From assembly GCF_028682455.1 (NCBI RefSeq), contig NZ_JANHLD010000004.1, positions 620,001-684,000 of the forward strand: a stretch of 64,000 bases of DNA, in the 5' to 3' direction. This DNA is from Pseudomonas putida (GTDB lineage: Bacteria; Pseudomonadota; Gammaproteobacteria; Pseudomonadales; Pseudomonadaceae). How positions within the stretch are numbered: position 1 is the first letter of the stretch; each line of letters opens with the position of its first letter. A program made the translations under genes and the position numbers. Below the pieces are notes generated by a model. That model ran no database searches. It was given only the letters and a program-made list of their open reading frames with translations, and had not been told where the DNA came from. Shown here piece after piece: positions 43,494 through 51,679 of this stretch.

Positions 43494-43655
43494 TTAGCCC
43501 AGCACTACCACGCCCGGCGGTGCGACAACGCACACGACCACGCTACTGACAGGTGGTGGGTAGTGACTGATCATGGCCGGCTGCTGGTTCCCACGCACGA
43601 CTACAACCGCGTCGGGCGCGGTGGCGAATACGGTGGCGAGAGGGGAAGCTGGCAT
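43494..43655 (-). CDS. Candidate valine-rich leader peptide (IvbL-like), 53 aa
   Basis: ATG at 43655 opens a 53-codon frame with 14 valines grouped as VVVV, VVVCVV and VVVL; it starts MPASPLATVFATAPDAVVVV. The TAPDAVVVVRGN stretch strongly recalls the enterobacterial ilvBN leader IvbL (TAPSAAVVVVRVVVVVGNAP, from memory). All four valine codons are used. A promoter lies 33-61 bp upstream and alternative stem-loops follow before the DMT gene. There is no strong Shine-Dalgarno sequence (only GAAGA), so translation is uncertain. A chance GT-rich frame is the alternative. Confidence 0.5.
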   Translation of the reverse strand: MPASPLATVFATAPDAVVVVRGNQQPAMISHYPPPVSSVVVCVVAPPGVVVLG

Positions 43656-43687
43656 GAGCAGGTCTTCGGTGAGGTGAACTGTGTCTG

Positions 43688-43716
43688 AATATAACGGCGA
43701 CTTCAGCGCGAGGCAA
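43688..43716 (-). promoter_or_regulatory. Sigma-70-type promoter for the leader/DMT transcript
   Basis: The reverse strand has TTGCCT (43716-43711), 17 bp, then TATATT (43693-43688). Transcription should start near 43681, about 26 nt before the leader ATG. The -35 hexamer lies inside the adjoining REP copy. Confidence 0.5.
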
Positions 43717-43761
43717 GCCCGCTCCTAGCGGCCATCCGTAGGAGCGGGCTTGCCCCGCGAT
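43707..43761. repeat. REP pair, inverted
   Basis: Inverted REP cores at 43707-43728 (variant GCGAGGCAAGCCCGCTCCTA) and 43738-43761, spacer 9 bp, between lpxO and the leader promoter. Confidence 0.88.
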
Positions 43762-43765
43762 ACGT

Positions 43766-44701
43766 TTAGAACAACCAGCGATACAACACGTAGGCCACCA
43801 CCACCGCCAGCACCGGACGCAACACCCGGTACGCCTTGGGATTGGCACGCTTGAACTGTTTCACCCGGCTGCTGATGACGTTACTGAAACGCTTGCTCCA
43901 GGCATAGGCCTGGTTGATCCCGCCCACGCGCTCGTCGTCGGTGTTCTGCGGCGCGGTAGCACGGCCGAGAAAGGCACTGACCTTGCGGTTGATGCGGGTC
44001 ATCAGCGGGCTGTTGAGCGGGCGCTCGACGTCGCAGAACAGAATGACCCGGGTGGTTTCGGTTTCGTTCTTCACCCAGTGGACGTAGGTTTCATCGAACA
44101 TTACGTCTTCACCGTCGCGCCAGGCATAGGGCTGGCCGTCGACGTAGATCCTGCAGTTATCGGAGTTGGGCGTCGACAGGCCCAGGTGATAGCGCAGGGA
44201 ACCGGCGAAGGGATCGCGGTGCGGGTTGAGGTGGCTGCCACCGGGCAGCAGGGCGAACATCGCGCCCTTGACGTTGGGGATACTGTTGACCAGCTCGACG
44301 GTCCTGGGGCACAGCACCTCGGCCGAAGGCAGCGCTTTGTCGTACCACTTGAGGTAGAAGCGCTTCCAGCCCTTCTTGAAGAACGAGCCAAAGCCGGCGT
44401 CGTTATCTTTCTCGGCGGCGCGGATATAACCCTCGTCGAACAGGTGCATGGCCTCTTCGCGGATCACTTCCCAGTTGTCCTTGAGCACATCGAGTTCGGG
44501 AAAGCGGTTGCGATCCAGGTACGGCTTGGACGGTACGCCGGAGAACAGGTACATCAGGGCGTTGTACGGGGCGAACAGGGCCGAATGGTTGACGAACTGA
44601 CGCAACATCGGTAAACGCGCCTTGCCGCGCAGGTGAACATACAACGTACTGCCGAAAAACAGCAGCAATACACCTGCCTTGGCGACAAAGGAAACAGTCA
44701 T
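43766..44701 (-). CDS. lpxO: Lipid A 2-hydroxylase (aspartyl/asparaginyl beta-hydroxylase family)
   Basis: A 311-residue 2-oxoglutarate/Fe(II) dioxygenase that hydroxylates secondary acyl chains of lipid A at C2, facing the cytoplasm. An N-terminal membrane helix (FVAKAGVLLLFFGSTLYVHL) is followed by the catalytic domain with SHLNPHRDPFAGSLRYHLGLSTP, DVMFDETYVHWVKNETETTRVILFCDVERPL (iron-binding histidines and the Arg for 2-oxoglutarate). A C-terminal hydrophobic segment (VLRPVLAVVVAYVLYRWLF) closes it. AAGGAG precedes the ATG at 44701. Length and layout match Salmonella LpxO. Confidence 0.92.
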   Translation of the reverse strand: MTVSFVAKAGVLLLFFGSTLYVHLRGKARLPMLRQFVNHSALFAPYNALMYLFSGVPSKPYLDRNRFPELDVLKDNWEVIREEAMHLFDEGYIRAAEKDNDAGFGSFFKKGWKRFYLKWYDKALPSAEVLCPRTVELVNSIPNVKGAMFALLPGGSHLNPHRDPFAGSLRYHLGLSTPNSDNCRIYVDGQPYAWRDGEDVMFDETYVHWVKNETETTRVILFCDVERPLNSPLMTRINRKVSAFLGRATAPQNTDDERVGGINQAYAWSKRFSNVISSRVKQFKRANPKAYRVLRPVLAVVVAYVLYRWLF

Positions 44702-44768
44702 GCAACACTCCTTGGAATTTCGATCAGGCCATCGCTGCCGGATTAATCGAGCATCATAAACCGATCCA

Positions 44769-44791
44769 GCCCCGGTAAAAACAACCGGGGC
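44769..44791. repeat. Hairpin between cysK and lpxO
   Basis: GCCCCGGT and ACCGGGGC form a perfect 8-bp stem around a 7-nt loop, 73 bp beyond the cysK stop. The T-rich part is in the loop rather than behind the stem, so this is not a standard intrinsic terminator on the cysK strand. Confidence 0.5.
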
Positions 44792-44863
44792 CGGCATTCA
44801 GTGTTAAGGATTGTGCAATAAAGCACAGGGCGCACTATTGCCCAGGATCAGCGCCAGGGCGCT

Positions 44864-45838
44864 TTACTGCTGGTTCTCCTGGTCGGTGAACAGGTCGCTG
44901 AAGAGCATGCTCGACAAGTAGCGCTCCCCCGAGTCGGGGAGGATCACCACGAGGGTCTTGCCCTGCATCTCGGGTTTTTCCGCCAGGCGCACGGCAGCGG
45001 CCATCGCCGCACCGCTGGAGATACCACACAGAATCCCCTCTTCCTGCATCAACCGCAGGGCCATGGCCTTGGACTCTTCGTCACTGACCAGCTCGACCTG
45101 GTCGACCAGCGACAGGTCGAGGTTCTTGGGCACGAAACCGGCGCCGATACCCTGGATCTTGTGCGGGCTGGGCTTGATCTCTTCACCGGCGCGGGCCTGG
45201 GTGATGACCGGCGAGGTGATCGGCTCGACCGCCACCGACAGGATCGCCTTGCCCTGGGTCTGCTTGATGTAGCGCGATACACCGGTAATGGTACCGCCGG
45301 TACCGACGCCGGCCACCAGCACATCGACGGCGCCATCGGTGTCGTTCCAGATCTCGGGGCCGGTGGTTTTCTCGTGGATCGCCGGGTTGGCGGGGTTATC
45401 GAACTGGGCAGGCATGAAATATCTGGCCGGATCGCTGGCAACGATTTCGCCGGCCTTTTCGATTGCGCCTTTCATGCCCTTGGCCGGATCGGTCAGAACC
45501 AGGTCGGCGCCCAGCGCCTTGAGCACCTTGCGTCGCTCGATGCTCATCGAGGCCGGCATGGTCAGCTGGAGCTTGTAGCCGCGGGCGGCGGCGACGAAGG
45601 CCAGGCCGATACCGGTGTTGCCCGAGGTGGGCTCGACGATGGTCATGCCCGACTTGAGTTTGCCGCTGCTCTCGGCGTCCCAGATCATGTTCGCGCCAAT
45701 CCGGCATTTGACTGAATACCCCGGGTTGCGCCCCTCGATCTTGGCCAGGATGGTCACGCCACGCGGGGCGATGCGATTGATCTGCACCAGCGGCGTATTG
45801 CCGATGGAATGCGCATTGTCAGCGAAGATACGGCTCAT
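44864..45838 (-). CDS. cysK: Cysteine synthase A (O-acetylserine sulfhydrylase)
   Basis: A 324-residue PLP enzyme that makes cysteine from O-acetylserine and sulfide. The PLP lysine is in GRNPGYSVKCRIGANMI (near residue 43), with the Asn loop EPTSGNTGIGLAFVAA (near 70), the phosphate loop AGVGTGGTITGVSRYIK (near 178) and the serine near PDSGERYLS. The start at 45838 follows AAGGA. It is the CysK rather than CysM type by length and the GTGGTITG context. Confidence 0.94.
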   Translation of the reverse strand: MSRIFADNAHSIGNTPLVQINRIAPRGVTILAKIEGRNPGYSVKCRIGANMIWDAESSGKLKSGMTIVEPTSGNTGIGLAFVAAARGYKLQLTMPASMSIERRKVLKALGADLVLTDPAKGMKGAIEKAGEIVASDPARYFMPAQFDNPANPAIHEKTTGPEIWNDTDGAVDVLVAGVGTGGTITGVSRYIKQTQGKAILSVAVEPITSPVITQARAGEEIKPSPHKIQGIGAGFVPKNLDLSLVDQVELVSDEESKAMALRLMQEEGILCGISSGAAMAAAVRLAEKPEMQGKTLVVILPDSGERYLSSMLFSDLFTDQENQQ

Positions 45839-45970
45839 GGCAGGGGTCCTTATTCTGCAGCGGGCGGAAAACTTCAAGGGTAAGCCTGCCGCGTCGGTGC
45901 GTCCACATCAACGAAACCGACGCCACTGACAGGAGTCAACCCATCTATACCCATCAAGGAAGTGCTACCG

Positions 45971-47044
45971 ATGAAACGCCGCTATCGCTGGCCCTTTTGG
46001 GGGCTGCTCGCCATTGTGCTGTTGCTGGTCAGCCTGCACCTCGCCCTGCCCTGGCTGGTGCGCGACTACCTGAACGACAAACTGGCCGACATGGGTGACT
46101 ACCGCGGCCAGATCACCGACGTCGACCTGGCCTGGTGGCGCGGCGCCTACAAGATCAACGGCCTGACCATCGTCAAGACCACCGGCAAGGTTCCTGTACC
46201 GTTTCTGCAGGCGCCCCTGATCGACCTGTCGGTGAGCTGGCGCTCGCTGTGGTATGACCACGCGGTGGTCGCCGAGGTGGCGTTCCTGCGGCCCGAACTG
46301 AACTTCGTCGACGGCCCGAGCAAGCAGGCCTCCCAGACTGGCCAGGGCACTGACTGGCGCCAGCAGCTGGAAAAGCTGGTGCCCATCACCCTCGACGAAG
46401 TGCGCATCGACAACGGCACCCTGACCTTTCGCAATTTCAATTCCAAGCCGCCGGTCGACCTCAAGGCCACCCAACTGGACGCCAGCATCCGCAACCTGAC
46501 CAACGTTCAGGACCACAAGGGCCGGCGCGATGCCCGCTTCGACGGCAAGGCCAGGCTGCTGGGTGACGCCAGCGTGCAAAGCAGCGCCACCTTCGACCCC
46601 TTCAGCGACTTCGACGACTTCCAGTTTCGCCTGCGCGCCACCGGCATACAGCTGCGCCAACTCAATGACTTTGCCAGTGCCTACGGCAAATTCGACTTCA
46701 ATGCCGGCCACGGTGACCTGGTAATCGAGGCCGAAGCACAAAATGGCCGGCTCAATGGCTATATCAAGCCCTTACTGCGCGACGTCGATGTGTTCAACTG
46801 GCAGCAAGACGTCAAGGAGGAAGACAAAGGCTTCTTCCGCTCGATCTGGGAGGCGTTGGTGGGCGGTGGTGAAACCGTCCTGAAGAATCAGCGCAAGAAC
46901 CAGTTCGCCACCCGGGTGGAATTGAGTGGCAGCGTGCATAAAAGCGATATCAGCGCCTTTGAAGCGTTTTTGCAGATCCTGCGCAACGGCTTCATCCAGG
47001 CATTCAACGCACGCTATGAGCAGCCTGCGCCCAAGTCTGACTGA
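45971..47044 (+). CDS. DUF748/AsmA-like membrane-anchored protein
   Basis: A 357-residue protein with one N-terminal membrane helix (WPFWGLLAIVLLLVSLHLALPWLV) and a long periplasmic beta-rich body (DVDLAWWRGAYKINGLTIVKTTGKVPVPFLQAPLIDLSVSWRSL; VPITLDEVRIDNGTLTFRNFN), typical of DUF748/AsmA-like proteins. Larger AsmA-like proteins form bridges for phospholipid transport to the outer membrane; this one is short, so such a role is only a possibility. ATG at 45971 is preferred over the GTG at 45962 because AAGGAAG is 10 bp before the ATG and abuts the GTG. Confidence 0.87.
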   Translation: MKRRYRWPFWGLLAIVLLLVSLHLALPWLVRDYLNDKLADMGDYRGQITDVDLAWWRGAYKINGLTIVKTTGKVPVPFLQAPLIDLSVSWRSLWYDHAVVAEVAFLRPELNFVDGPSKQASQTGQGTDWRQQLEKLVPITLDEVRIDNGTLTFRNFNSKPPVDLKATQLDASIRNLTNVQDHKGRRDARFDGKARLLGDASVQSSATFDPFSDFDDFQFRLRATGIQLRQLNDFASAYGKFDFNAGHGDLVIEAEAQNGRLNGYIKPLLRDVDVFNWQQDVKEEDKGFFRSIWEALVGGGETVLKNQRKNQFATRVELSGSVHKSDISAFEAFLQILRNGFIQAFNARYEQPAPKSD

Positions 47045-47181
47045 GTCACCGCGTGACGCCTCATTCAGAGACTGAATGGGGCGTCTGCGTTCCCAGCTGG
47101 CCAGGGCCCGCGTTATAGTCGTGCATGACAATTTTTCCGCCTGGGGCGATGTACCCCGGCGCTACGTTAGAGGATCGGTTC

Positions 47182-48027
47182 ATGAAGTTCGAAGGCACCC
47201 GCGCATACGTCGCCACAGACGACCTGAAACTGGCAGTCAACGCGGCGATCACCCTGGAGCGGCCGCTGCTGGTCAAGGGCGAACCGGGCACCGGCAAGAC
47301 CATGCTCGCCGAACAGCTGGCCGAATCCTTTGGCGCCAAGCTGATTACCTGGCACATCAAGTCGACCACCAAGGCTCATCAAGGCTTGTACGAGTACGAT
47401 GCGGTCAGCCGCCTGCGTGACTCCCAGCTGGGTGTGGACAAGGTCCACGATGTGCGCAACTACCTGAAGAAAGGCAAGCTCTGGGAAGCGTTCGAGTCCG
47501 AGGAGCGCGTCATCCTGCTGATCGACGAGATCGACAAGGCCGACATCGAGTTCCCCAACGACCTGTTGCAGGAACTGGACAAGATGGAGTTCTACGTTTA
47601 CGAGACCGACGAGACAATCAAGGCCAAGCAGCGCCCGATCATCATCATCACCTCCAACAACGAAAAAGAGCTTCCCGACGCCTTCCTGCGCCGCTGCTTC
47701 TTCCACTACATCGCCTTCCCCGACCGCGACACCCTGCAGAAAATCGTCGACGTCCACTACCCCAACATCAAGAAAGACCTGGTCAGTGAAGCACTGGACG
47801 TGTTCTTCGACGTGCGCAAGGTTCCGGGCCTGAAGAAAAAGCCGTCCACCTCCGAGCTGGTCGACTGGCTCAAGCTGCTGATGGCCGACAACATCGGCGA
47901 AGCCGTACTGCGCGAGCGCGACCCCACCAAGGCCATCCCGCCGCTGGCCGGTGCCCTGGTGAAGAACGAACAGGACGTGCAACTGCTTGAGCGCCTGGCG
48001 TTCATGAGCCGTCGCGGTAACCGCTGA
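47182..48027 (+). CDS. MoxR-family AAA+ ATPase
   Basis: A 281-residue AAA+ ATPase of the MoxR class. Walker A is GEPGTGKT (residues 33-40), Walker B ILLIDEIDKAD (near 113), sensor 1 IIIITSNNEKELPDAFLRRC (near 153). MoxR proteins act as chaperones for protein assembly or metal insertion together with VWA-domain partners, and such a partner follows 17 bp downstream. The start at 47182 gives the standard N-terminus and follows GAGGA. Confidence 0.93.
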   Translation: MKFEGTRAYVATDDLKLAVNAAITLERPLLVKGEPGTGKTMLAEQLAESFGAKLITWHIKSTTKAHQGLYEYDAVSRLRDSQLGVDKVHDVRNYLKKGKLWEAFESEERVILLIDEIDKADIEFPNDLLQELDKMEFYVYETDETIKAKQRPIIIITSNNEKELPDAFLRRCFFHYIAFPDRDTLQKIVDVHYPNIKKDLVSEALDVFFDVRKVPGLKKKPSTSELVDWLKLLMADNIGEAVLRERDPTKAIPPLAGALVKNEQDVQLLERLAFMSRRGNR

Positions 48028-48044
48028 GCCTGGGGGCAATTGCC

Positions 48045-49223
48045 ATGCTGCTCAATCTGTTCAATGAAATGCGTGCCGCCAAGGTGCCGGTGTCGGTGCG
48101 CGAGCTGCTCGATCTGCTCAATGCGCTCAAGCAGCGGGTCACCTTTGCCGACATGGACGAGTTCTACTACTTGTCGCGAGCGATCCTGGTCAAGGACGAA
48201 CGGCACTTCGACAAGTTCGACCGGGCCTTCTCGGCCTACTTCAAGGGCCTGGAGAACCTCAATCAGCACCTTGAGGCGCTGATTCCCGAAGACTGGCTGC
48301 GCAAGGAATTCGAACGCTCACTGACCGATGAAGAACGCGCGCAGATCCAGTCCCTCGGTGGCCTGGACAAACTGATCGAAGAGTTCAAGAAGCGCCTGGA
48401 AGAACAGAAGGAACGCCACGCCGGCGGCAACAAGTGGATCGGCACCGGCGGTACCAGCCCGTTCGGCTCGGGTGGCTTCAACCCCGAAGGCATTCGCGTG
48501 GGCGATGCCGGCAAGCGCCAGGGCAAGGCGGTCAAGGTATGGGACCAGCGCGAGTACAAGAATCTCGACGACCAGGTCGAGCTGGGCACGCGCAACATCA
48601 AGCTGGCCCTGCGCCGCTTGCGCAAGTTCGCCCGCCAGGGTGCGGCCGAGGAGCTGGACATCGACGGCACCATCGACCACACCGCCCGCGATGCCGGCCT
48701 GCTCAACATCCAGATGCGACCGGAGCGGCGCAACAGCGTCAAGTTGCTGCTGCTGTTCGACATCGGTGGTTCGATGGACGCCCATGTAAAGATCTGCGAG
48801 GAATTGTTCTCGGCCTGCAAGACCGAGTTCAAGCACCTGGAGTACTACTACTTCCACAACTTCGTCTACGAGTCGGTGTGGAAAAACAACCTGCGCCGCA
48901 CCTCCGAACGCACCTCGACCATGGACTTGCTGCACAAGTACGGCGCCGACTACAAAGTGGTGTTCGTGGGTGACGCGGCCATGGCGCCCTACGAAATCAC
49001 CCAGGCGGGTGGCAGCGTCGAGCACTGGAACGAAGAAGCCGGTCATGTGTGGATGCAGCGCTTCATGGAGAAGTACAAGAAGCTTATCTGGATCAACCCC
49101 TACCCCAAGGAAACCTGGAGCTACACCGCCTCGACCAACATCGTCCGCGAATTGGTCGAAGACCGGATGTTCCCGCTGACCTTGCGGGGGCTGGAAGAAG
49201 GAATGCGCTTTTTGTCGAAGTAA
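48045..49223 (+). CDS. VWA (CoxE-like) domain protein, MoxR partner
   Basis: A 392-residue cytoplasmic protein. A helical N-terminal part with a charged coiled region (KLIEEFKKRLEEQKERHAGG) is followed by a VWA domain from about residue 225. The metal site motif there is FDIGGSMD (D239-x-G-x-S), where the standard MIDAS is D-x-S-x-S; the first Ser is Gly. Together with the MoxR ATPase it forms a RavA/ViaA-like pair. The client is unknown. The pair ends with a degenerate REP pair. Confidence 0.9.
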   Translation: MLLNLFNEMRAAKVPVSVRELLDLLNALKQRVTFADMDEFYYLSRAILVKDERHFDKFDRAFSAYFKGLENLNQHLEALIPEDWLRKEFERSLTDEERAQIQSLGGLDKLIEEFKKRLEEQKERHAGGNKWIGTGGTSPFGSGGFNPEGIRVGDAGKRQGKAVKVWDQREYKNLDDQVELGTRNIKLALRRLRKFARQGAAEELDIDGTIDHTARDAGLLNIQMRPERRNSVKLLLLFDIGGSMDAHVKICEELFSACKTEFKHLEYYYFHNFVYESVWKNNLRRTSERTSTMDLLHKYGADYKVVFVGDAAMAPYEITQAGGSVEHWNEEAGHVWMQRFMEKYKKLIWINPYPKETWSYTASTNIVRELVEDRMFPLTLRGLEEGMRFLSK

Positions 49224-49276
49224 TCGCAAAGCCCACTCCCACCCATGACCTCGGTTGGAGCGGGCTTGCCCCGCGA
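49223..49276. repeat. REP pair, one arm degenerate
   Basis: A diverged REP copy (ATCGCAAAGCCCACTCCCAC, 49223-49242) faces a canonical one (GGAGCGGGCTTGCCCCGCGA, 49257-49276), directly after the VWA gene stop codon. Confidence 0.8.
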
Positions 49277-49286
49277 CAAGGCCCTG

Positions 49287-50204
49287 TCAGCCCACATACC
49301 TCAACAGAAAGTCCCGCTGCTCCCGCCAGGCCAAATCCTGCACCACCGGCACAAAGCGCACCACGCTCCCCGGCAGCATCTGCGCCAGGCGCGCCAAGGC
49401 CAGCGGGGTCAACGCCCCCAATCGCGGATAGCCGCCAATGGTCTGGCGGTCATTGAGCAACACGATCGGCTGCCCGTCCGGTGGCACCTGCACCGCACCC
49501 AGCGGAATCCCCTCGGAAATCATCGGCGCGCCCTGGTACTGCAAGGCCGGCCCCAGCAAGCGCATGCCCATGCGATCGGCACGACTGTCCAGCGTCCAGT
49601 CGCGGTTGAACGCTTCGAACAGACTCAGGCCGCTGAATTCGCCCACCTGTGCACCGAGCACCAGGTCCAGGGTGTTGCGGGTGAAGTCCGGGCGCAATGC
49701 CTGCGCAACCTCCCGCCCGGCAGTCGACTGGCCGCTGTAGGCCAGTGGCTGCCCCTTGCCCAGGGCCGAGCCCAGGCCATCCAGCCCACCCAGTTGCTCG
49801 CGCACCACGCTGGCACAACTGCCCAGCACCTGAGGCGCGTCAAAACCGCCGGGCGCTGCCAGGTAGGCGCGCGCACCTTGCAACGGTTGGTTCAGGCGCA
49901 AGCGCTGGCCCTTGCCCAGAATGAAGCTGGACCAGGGCTTGAGCGGCTCACCGTCGATGCGCGCATCCAGGTCGGCGCCAGCCAGGGCCAGGCAGCAGTC
50001 CTGCTCCGCCACCAGGCTGAAACCGCCCAAGGTGACTTCGACCACCGCGGCGTCGGCGGCATTGCCCAGCAGCCAGTTGGCCCAGCGCATCGACACCCAG
50101 TCCAGGGCCCCGCCCTGGGTCACGCCCAGGTGGCGAACGCCAAAGCGCCCGGCATCCTGCAACAGGCACAGCGGCGTGCTGGCCTCGATCGTCAAGCGGC
50201 TCAT
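49287..50204 (-). CDS. pxpC: 5-oxoprolinase subunit PxpC
   Basis: A 305-residue protein of the biotin-dependent carboxyltransferase-like (KipA/AHS2) family: LTIEASTPLCLLQDAGRFGVRHLGVTQGGALDWVSMRWANWLLGN at the start, then LGAQVGEFSGLSLFEAFNRDWTLDSRADRMGMRLLGPAL and ISEGIPLGAVQVPPDGQPIVLLNDRQTIGGYPRLG. With PxpA and PxpB it hydrolyses 5-oxoproline to glutamate using ATP. Its ATG overlaps the pxpB stop by 4 bp. Confidence 0.93.
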   Translation of the reverse strand: MSRLTIEASTPLCLLQDAGRFGVRHLGVTQGGALDWVSMRWANWLLGNAADAAVVEVTLGGFSLVAEQDCCLALAGADLDARIDGEPLKPWSSFILGKGQRLRLNQPLQGARAYLAAPGGFDAPQVLGSCASVVREQLGGLDGLGSALGKGQPLAYSGQSTAGREVAQALRPDFTRNTLDLVLGAQVGEFSGLSLFEAFNRDWTLDSRADRMGMRLLGPALQYQGAPMISEGIPLGAVQVPPDGQPIVLLNDRQTIGGYPRLGALTPLALARLAQMLPGSVVRFVPVVQDLAWREQRDFLLRYVG

Positions 50205-50905
50205 GCCTGTGCCTCCAGTGGCGTATCGTCGCCGCCCAGATTGATGAACGTGGCGCGATCCACGGCCACGAAGCGCACCCGGTCACCCGGCTGCAGCAAG
50301 CTGTAGCCATCACGCTCGCGGTCGAAGAGCCTGCTCGGAGTACGGCCGATCAGGTTCCAGCCACCGGGCGATACCGCAGGGTAGGCCGCCGTCTGGCGCT
50401 CGGCGATGCCAACGCTGCCTGCGGCAACGCGCTTGCGCGGCGTGGCCAGGCGCGGCGCGGCCAGTGCCTCTTCGACCAGGCCCATGAAGGCGAAGCCCGG
50501 GGCGAACCCCAGGGCGAACACCTGGTACTCGCGCTCGCTGTGGCGGCGCACAATGTCGGCCACCGAGGTGTGGCAACGTTCGGCCAGCAGGCTCAATTCG
50601 GGGCCGACGCTCAAGTCGTACCACACCGGGATCTCGTGCTGGCGACCGCCGCTGCCATTATCCGGCTGCAGGTTTTCCAGCGCCTCGCGAATCAGCACCC
50701 GAGCCTGCTCCGGCGACAACTGCAGCAGGTCGAAATGCACCATCACCGTGGTATACGACGGCACCAGGTCGATCAGGTACTCGCCCAATACCCTGCGCAG
50801 GCGTTGGCTGGCCGCCAACATCCACGGCATGTTGGCTTCGTCGATAGCGTCGAACAAGCGCACCATCAGGCAGTCGATGGCCACCGTTTCAATGCGGTAA
50901 CTCAT
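50201..50905 (-). CDS. pxpB: 5-oxoprolinase subunit PxpB
   Basis: A 234-residue protein of the KipI/AHS1 family: MSYRIETVAIDCLMVRLFDAIDEANMPWMLAASQRLRRVLGEYLIDLVPSYTTVMVHFD, EYQVFALGFAPGFAFMGLVEEALAAPRLATPRKRVAAGSVGIAERQTAAYPAVSPGGWNLIGRTP. It forms the ATP-dependent 5-oxoprolinase with PxpA and PxpC. It overlaps both neighbours by 4 bp, so the three are translationally coupled. Confidence 0.94.
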   Translation of the reverse strand: MSYRIETVAIDCLMVRLFDAIDEANMPWMLAASQRLRRVLGEYLIDLVPSYTTVMVHFDLLQLSPEQARVLIREALENLQPDNGSGGRQHEIPVWYDLSVGPELSLLAERCHTSVADIVRRHSEREYQVFALGFAPGFAFMGLVEEALAAPRLATPRKRVAAGSVGIAERQTAAYPAVSPGGWNLIGRTPSRLFDRERDGYSLLQPGDRVRFVAVDRATFINLGGDDTPLEAQA

Positions 50906-51654
50906 GAAGCCACCAGGGCATCGAGGGCCAGGCGAATCTGCTGGACCGCCGCCACCGAGCTCGCGTTGTCACCATGTACACAGAGGGTCTGGGCTTGCAG
51001 TCGCAGTTCACTGCCATCTACCGCGACCAGCGGCTCGCCACGGGCCAGGCGCAGTGCCTGGTCGACGATCTGCGCCGGGTCGTGGTGCACCGCGCCCGGC
51101 AGGCGCCGCGACACCAGGCGGCCGGCAGCATCATAGGCGCGGTCGGCAAAGGCCTCGAACCACAGGGGCACGCCGTACTCGTCGCCCAGGGCCTGGGCGG
51201 CACTATTGTCGGCGGTGGCCATGAGCATCAACGGCAACTGCCGGTCATATTCGGCCATCGCCTGGAGCACCGCGCGCAGCTTTTGCGGGTCGGCCATCAT
51301 GTCGTTGTACAACGCGCCATGGGGTTTGACGTAGGCAACGTGCGTACCCTGGGTACGGCAGATGCCCTCCAGCGCGCCGATCTGATAATGCAACAGGTCG
51401 CGGATTTCGTCGGCGCTGCAGGCCATGGAGCGACGGCCGAAACCGACCAGGTCCTGGTAGGCAGGATGCGCGCCGATGCGCACGTTGCTGGCCACGGCCA
51501 GGGCCACGGTGTGGCGCATGATGCCGGGGTCGCCGGCGTGGAAGCCGCAGGCAATGTTGGCGCAATCGACAAAAGGCATGACCTGGGCATCCAGGCCCAT
51601 GGTCCAGCTGCCAAAACTCTCACCCATATCGCAATTCAATAGCAGGCGGCTCAC
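50902..51654 (-). CDS. pxpA: 5-oxoprolinase subunit PxpA (LamB/YcsF family)
   Basis: A 250-residue LamB/YcsF protein: LLLNCDMGESFGSWTMGLDAQVMPFVDCANIACGFHAGDPGIMRHTVALA (metal-binding region), then RIGAHPAYQDLVGFGRRSM and YVKPHGALYNDMM. I start it at GTG 51654, because AAGGAG lies 8 bp before it and the reading then begins directly with the conserved core; an upstream in-frame start would not have a site. It follows the MFS gene by 25 bp in the same operon. Confidence 0.92.
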   Translation of the reverse strand: MSRLLLNCDMGESFGSWTMGLDAQVMPFVDCANIACGFHAGDPGIMRHTVALAVASNVRIGAHPAYQDLVGFGRRSMACSADEIRDLLHYQIGALEGICRTQGTHVAYVKPHGALYNDMMADPQKLRAVLQAMAEYDRQLPLMLMATADNSAAQALGDEYGVPLWFEAFADRAYDAAGRLVSRRLPGAVHHDPAQIVDQALRLARGEPLVAVDGSELRLQAQTLCVHGDNASSVAAVQQIRLALDALVAS

Positions 51655-51679
51655 GTGTGACACTCCTTCTGGCTCGACC

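Noticed and set aside
43543..43848. 101-codon minus-strand frame overlapping the leader region and the lpxO end
   Set aside because: It runs through a REP pair and the lpxO 3' end in another frame; the valine-rich frame has better context.
44769..44791. Hairpin as intrinsic terminator of cysK
   Set aside because: Strong stem, but no T-run behind it on the cysK strand; listed only as a hairpin.
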